A stretch of DNA of 64,000 nucleotides from Legionella tucsonensis (GTDB lineage: Bacteria > Pseudomonadota > Gammaproteobacteria > Legionellales > Legionellaceae): assembly GCF_001468035.1 (NCBI RefSeq), contig NZ_LNZA01000012.1, positions 112,330 to 176,329 of the forward strand. Reading direction: 5' to 3'. A program made the position numbers and the translations under genes. The notes beneath the pieces are model-generated. The model was not told the DNA's origin and did not search any database. It worked only from the letters and a program-made list of their open reading frames with translations. Below are positions 63,265-64,000 of this stretch, one piece after another (the first letter of the stretch is position 1; each line of letters opens with the position of its first letter).

Positions 63265-63743
63265 TAAGTTTAATTGCCGCAATTGATGAAGCTGGGGGGC
63301 TTGGTTTCAACAATCAGTTACTTTGCCATTTACCAGCCGATTTACAACACTTTAAAGCCATTACCATGGGCAAGCCCATCGTGATGGGAAGAAAAACATT
63401 TGCTTCTATAGGAAAACCCCTTCCAGGAAGACTAAATATTGTATTAAGTCATAGCATAACCTCAATAGAAGGTGTTTCTGTATTTAATTCATTGGAAAAA
63501 GCAATTAATCAAACCAAAGAGTTTCCCGAGATTATGATTATAGGTGGAGCAGAACTTTTTTCTGAGGCAATAAATAAAGCTACTTACTTATATATCACAA
63601 GAATACATCAGCAATTTACGGCAGATGTTTTTTTTCCAGAAATTGATGAATCAATATGGCACTGTCGTGAGAAACAGTTCAGACAACACGATGAAAAAAA
63701 TAAATATGATATGACTTTTTATACATATGAGCGTATTAAGTAA
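63261..63743 (+). CDS. folA: Dihydrofolate reductase
   Basis: A 160-aa protein. It has LPADLQHFK, the MGRKTFASIG segment (NADPH and folate site), GRLNIVLS and a GGAELF turn. It reduces dihydrofolate with NADPH. The loop usually reading PWNLPADL is LCHLPADL, so the conserved Trp22 of the E. coli enzyme is Cys. The active-site Asp27 equivalent is kept. It is coupled to pdxA by a 4-base overlap, so it is the last gene of the lptD-surA-pdxA-folA run. Confidence 0.95.
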   Translation: MISLIAAIDEAGGLGFNNQLLCHLPADLQHFKAITMGKPIVMGRKTFASIGKPLPGRLNIVLSHSITSIEGVSVFNSLEKAINQTKEFPEIMIIGGAELFSEAINKATYLYITRIHQQFTADVFFPEIDESIWHCREKQFRQHDEKNKYDMTFYTYERIK

Positions 63744-63864
63744 TAATTATCATTCTTAAAAGCTAGAGTGCAGAGATAGTCTCATAGTTCAATTTTTCCA
63801 CAAGCATGACAATACCTACTTAGACATTAATGAAATATTCGATATTTTCAGCTAAAATATGATG

Positions 63865-63887
63865 CAAAAAATGCCCAACATGGGCAT
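63865..63887 (-). terminator. Minus-strand Rho-independent terminator hairpin
   Basis: ATGCCCA at 63871-63877 and TGGGCAT at 63881-63887 form a perfect 7-bp stem with a 3-base loop. On the minus strand it is followed by TTTTTT (63865-63870 as AAAAAA on plus). It would stop transcripts coming from beyond the right edge. Confidence 0.6.
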
Positions 63888-63954
63888 GTATGGATCTATA
63901 TGGACTCCGGTCGGTAAGCAAAGGAAAACAATTAAAAAAAAATGAAGAAAGTAT

Positions 63955-63982
63955 TTGACACTGTGACTGAAATCAGTAGAAT
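63955..63982 (+). promoter_or_regulatory. Strong sigma70 promoter near right edge
   Basis: TTGACA (63955-63960), 16-base spacer, TAGAAT (63977-63982), followed by a GC-rich stretch. The -35 box is consensus. The transcript would start about 63989, only a few bases before the window ends. Confidence 0.55.
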
Positions 63983-64000
63983 ACGCAGCACGCCTTCGGG

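Larger units (their letters stand above)
63744..64000. other. Terminal 257-base region
   Basis: No gene is complete here. It holds a hairpin (63871-63887) and a promoter (63955-63982). The last bases ending CGGG could be the 5' end of a tRNA, but too little is visible to call one. Confidence 0.4.

Overview
The window looks like chromosomal DNA of a Legionella species. It is AT-rich (by eye in the mid-to-upper 30s % GC) and most proteins have the character of Legionella families. It carries several genes that resemble Dot/Icm type IV secretion substrates: a Wip-type PPP phosphatase, a PlcC-type zinc phospholipase C, and several proteins with no recognisable family and acidic C-termini. It also has many small exported proteins of unknown function, plus a GH18 chitinase. 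No replicon origin, prophage, insertion sequence, CRISPR array, rRNA or complete tRNA was seen. Species identity is inferred, not demonstrated.

Layout. 1-12 kb is accessory: an outer-membrane protein end, chitinase, class A beta-lactamase, a catalase-like exported protein, the Wip-type phosphatase, a broken adenosine deaminase, an alpha/beta hydrolase, and small periplasmic or lipoprotein genes. 11.5-16.2 kb holds pirin, an NAD-malic enzyme, and a PAS histidine kinase with a receiver-only response regulator. Three AT-rich inverted repeats precede the kinase. 16.5-23.3 kb is an effector-like cluster: a membrane/coiled-coil protein, the PlcC-type phospholipase, an unrecognised 349-aa protein, a cupin and an alpha/beta hydrolase. 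23.3-28.3 kb contains two decayed genes missed by simple ORF calling (a TerC fragment and a frameshifted HIT protein), together with exoD-like, thpR, leucyl aminopeptidase and PEBP genes. 28.4-33.4 kb has a glutathione peroxidase and a four-gene efflux operon (HlyD-type lipoprotein, ABC ATPase, ABC-2 permease, TolC-type lipoprotein). 33.7-37.4 kb carries small genes, including a tryptophan-free avidin-family protein and a stand-alone acyl carrier protein.

From 37.5 kb onward the content is mostly housekeeping metabolism and envelope biogenesis: psuK-psuG (pseudouridine breakdown), a carotenoid oxygenase, glutathionyl-hydroquinone reductase, an Aquifex-type aconitase, a phosphoribosyltransferase, an SDR, and two small Tyr/His-rich envelope proteins, one with a frameshift. 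Next come efp and epmB (elongation factor P and its lysylating enzyme, divergent), ldcA, ppk, a lone short chromate-transporter unit, fadE, and an effector-like protein. The window ends with a cell-envelope block: amgK-murU (peptidoglycan recycling), divergent from lptD-surA-pdxA-folA. The last 50 bases show a strong promoter whose product lies beyond the window, plausibly a tRNA.

The genes I would look at first are the kinase/receiver pair with its palindromic control region, the 16.5-20.8 kb effector-like cluster, the Trp-free avidin, the GGA-rich gap upstream of the Tyr/His-rich pair, and the set of recent pseudogenes (ada, HIT, TerC, 46,054 protein).
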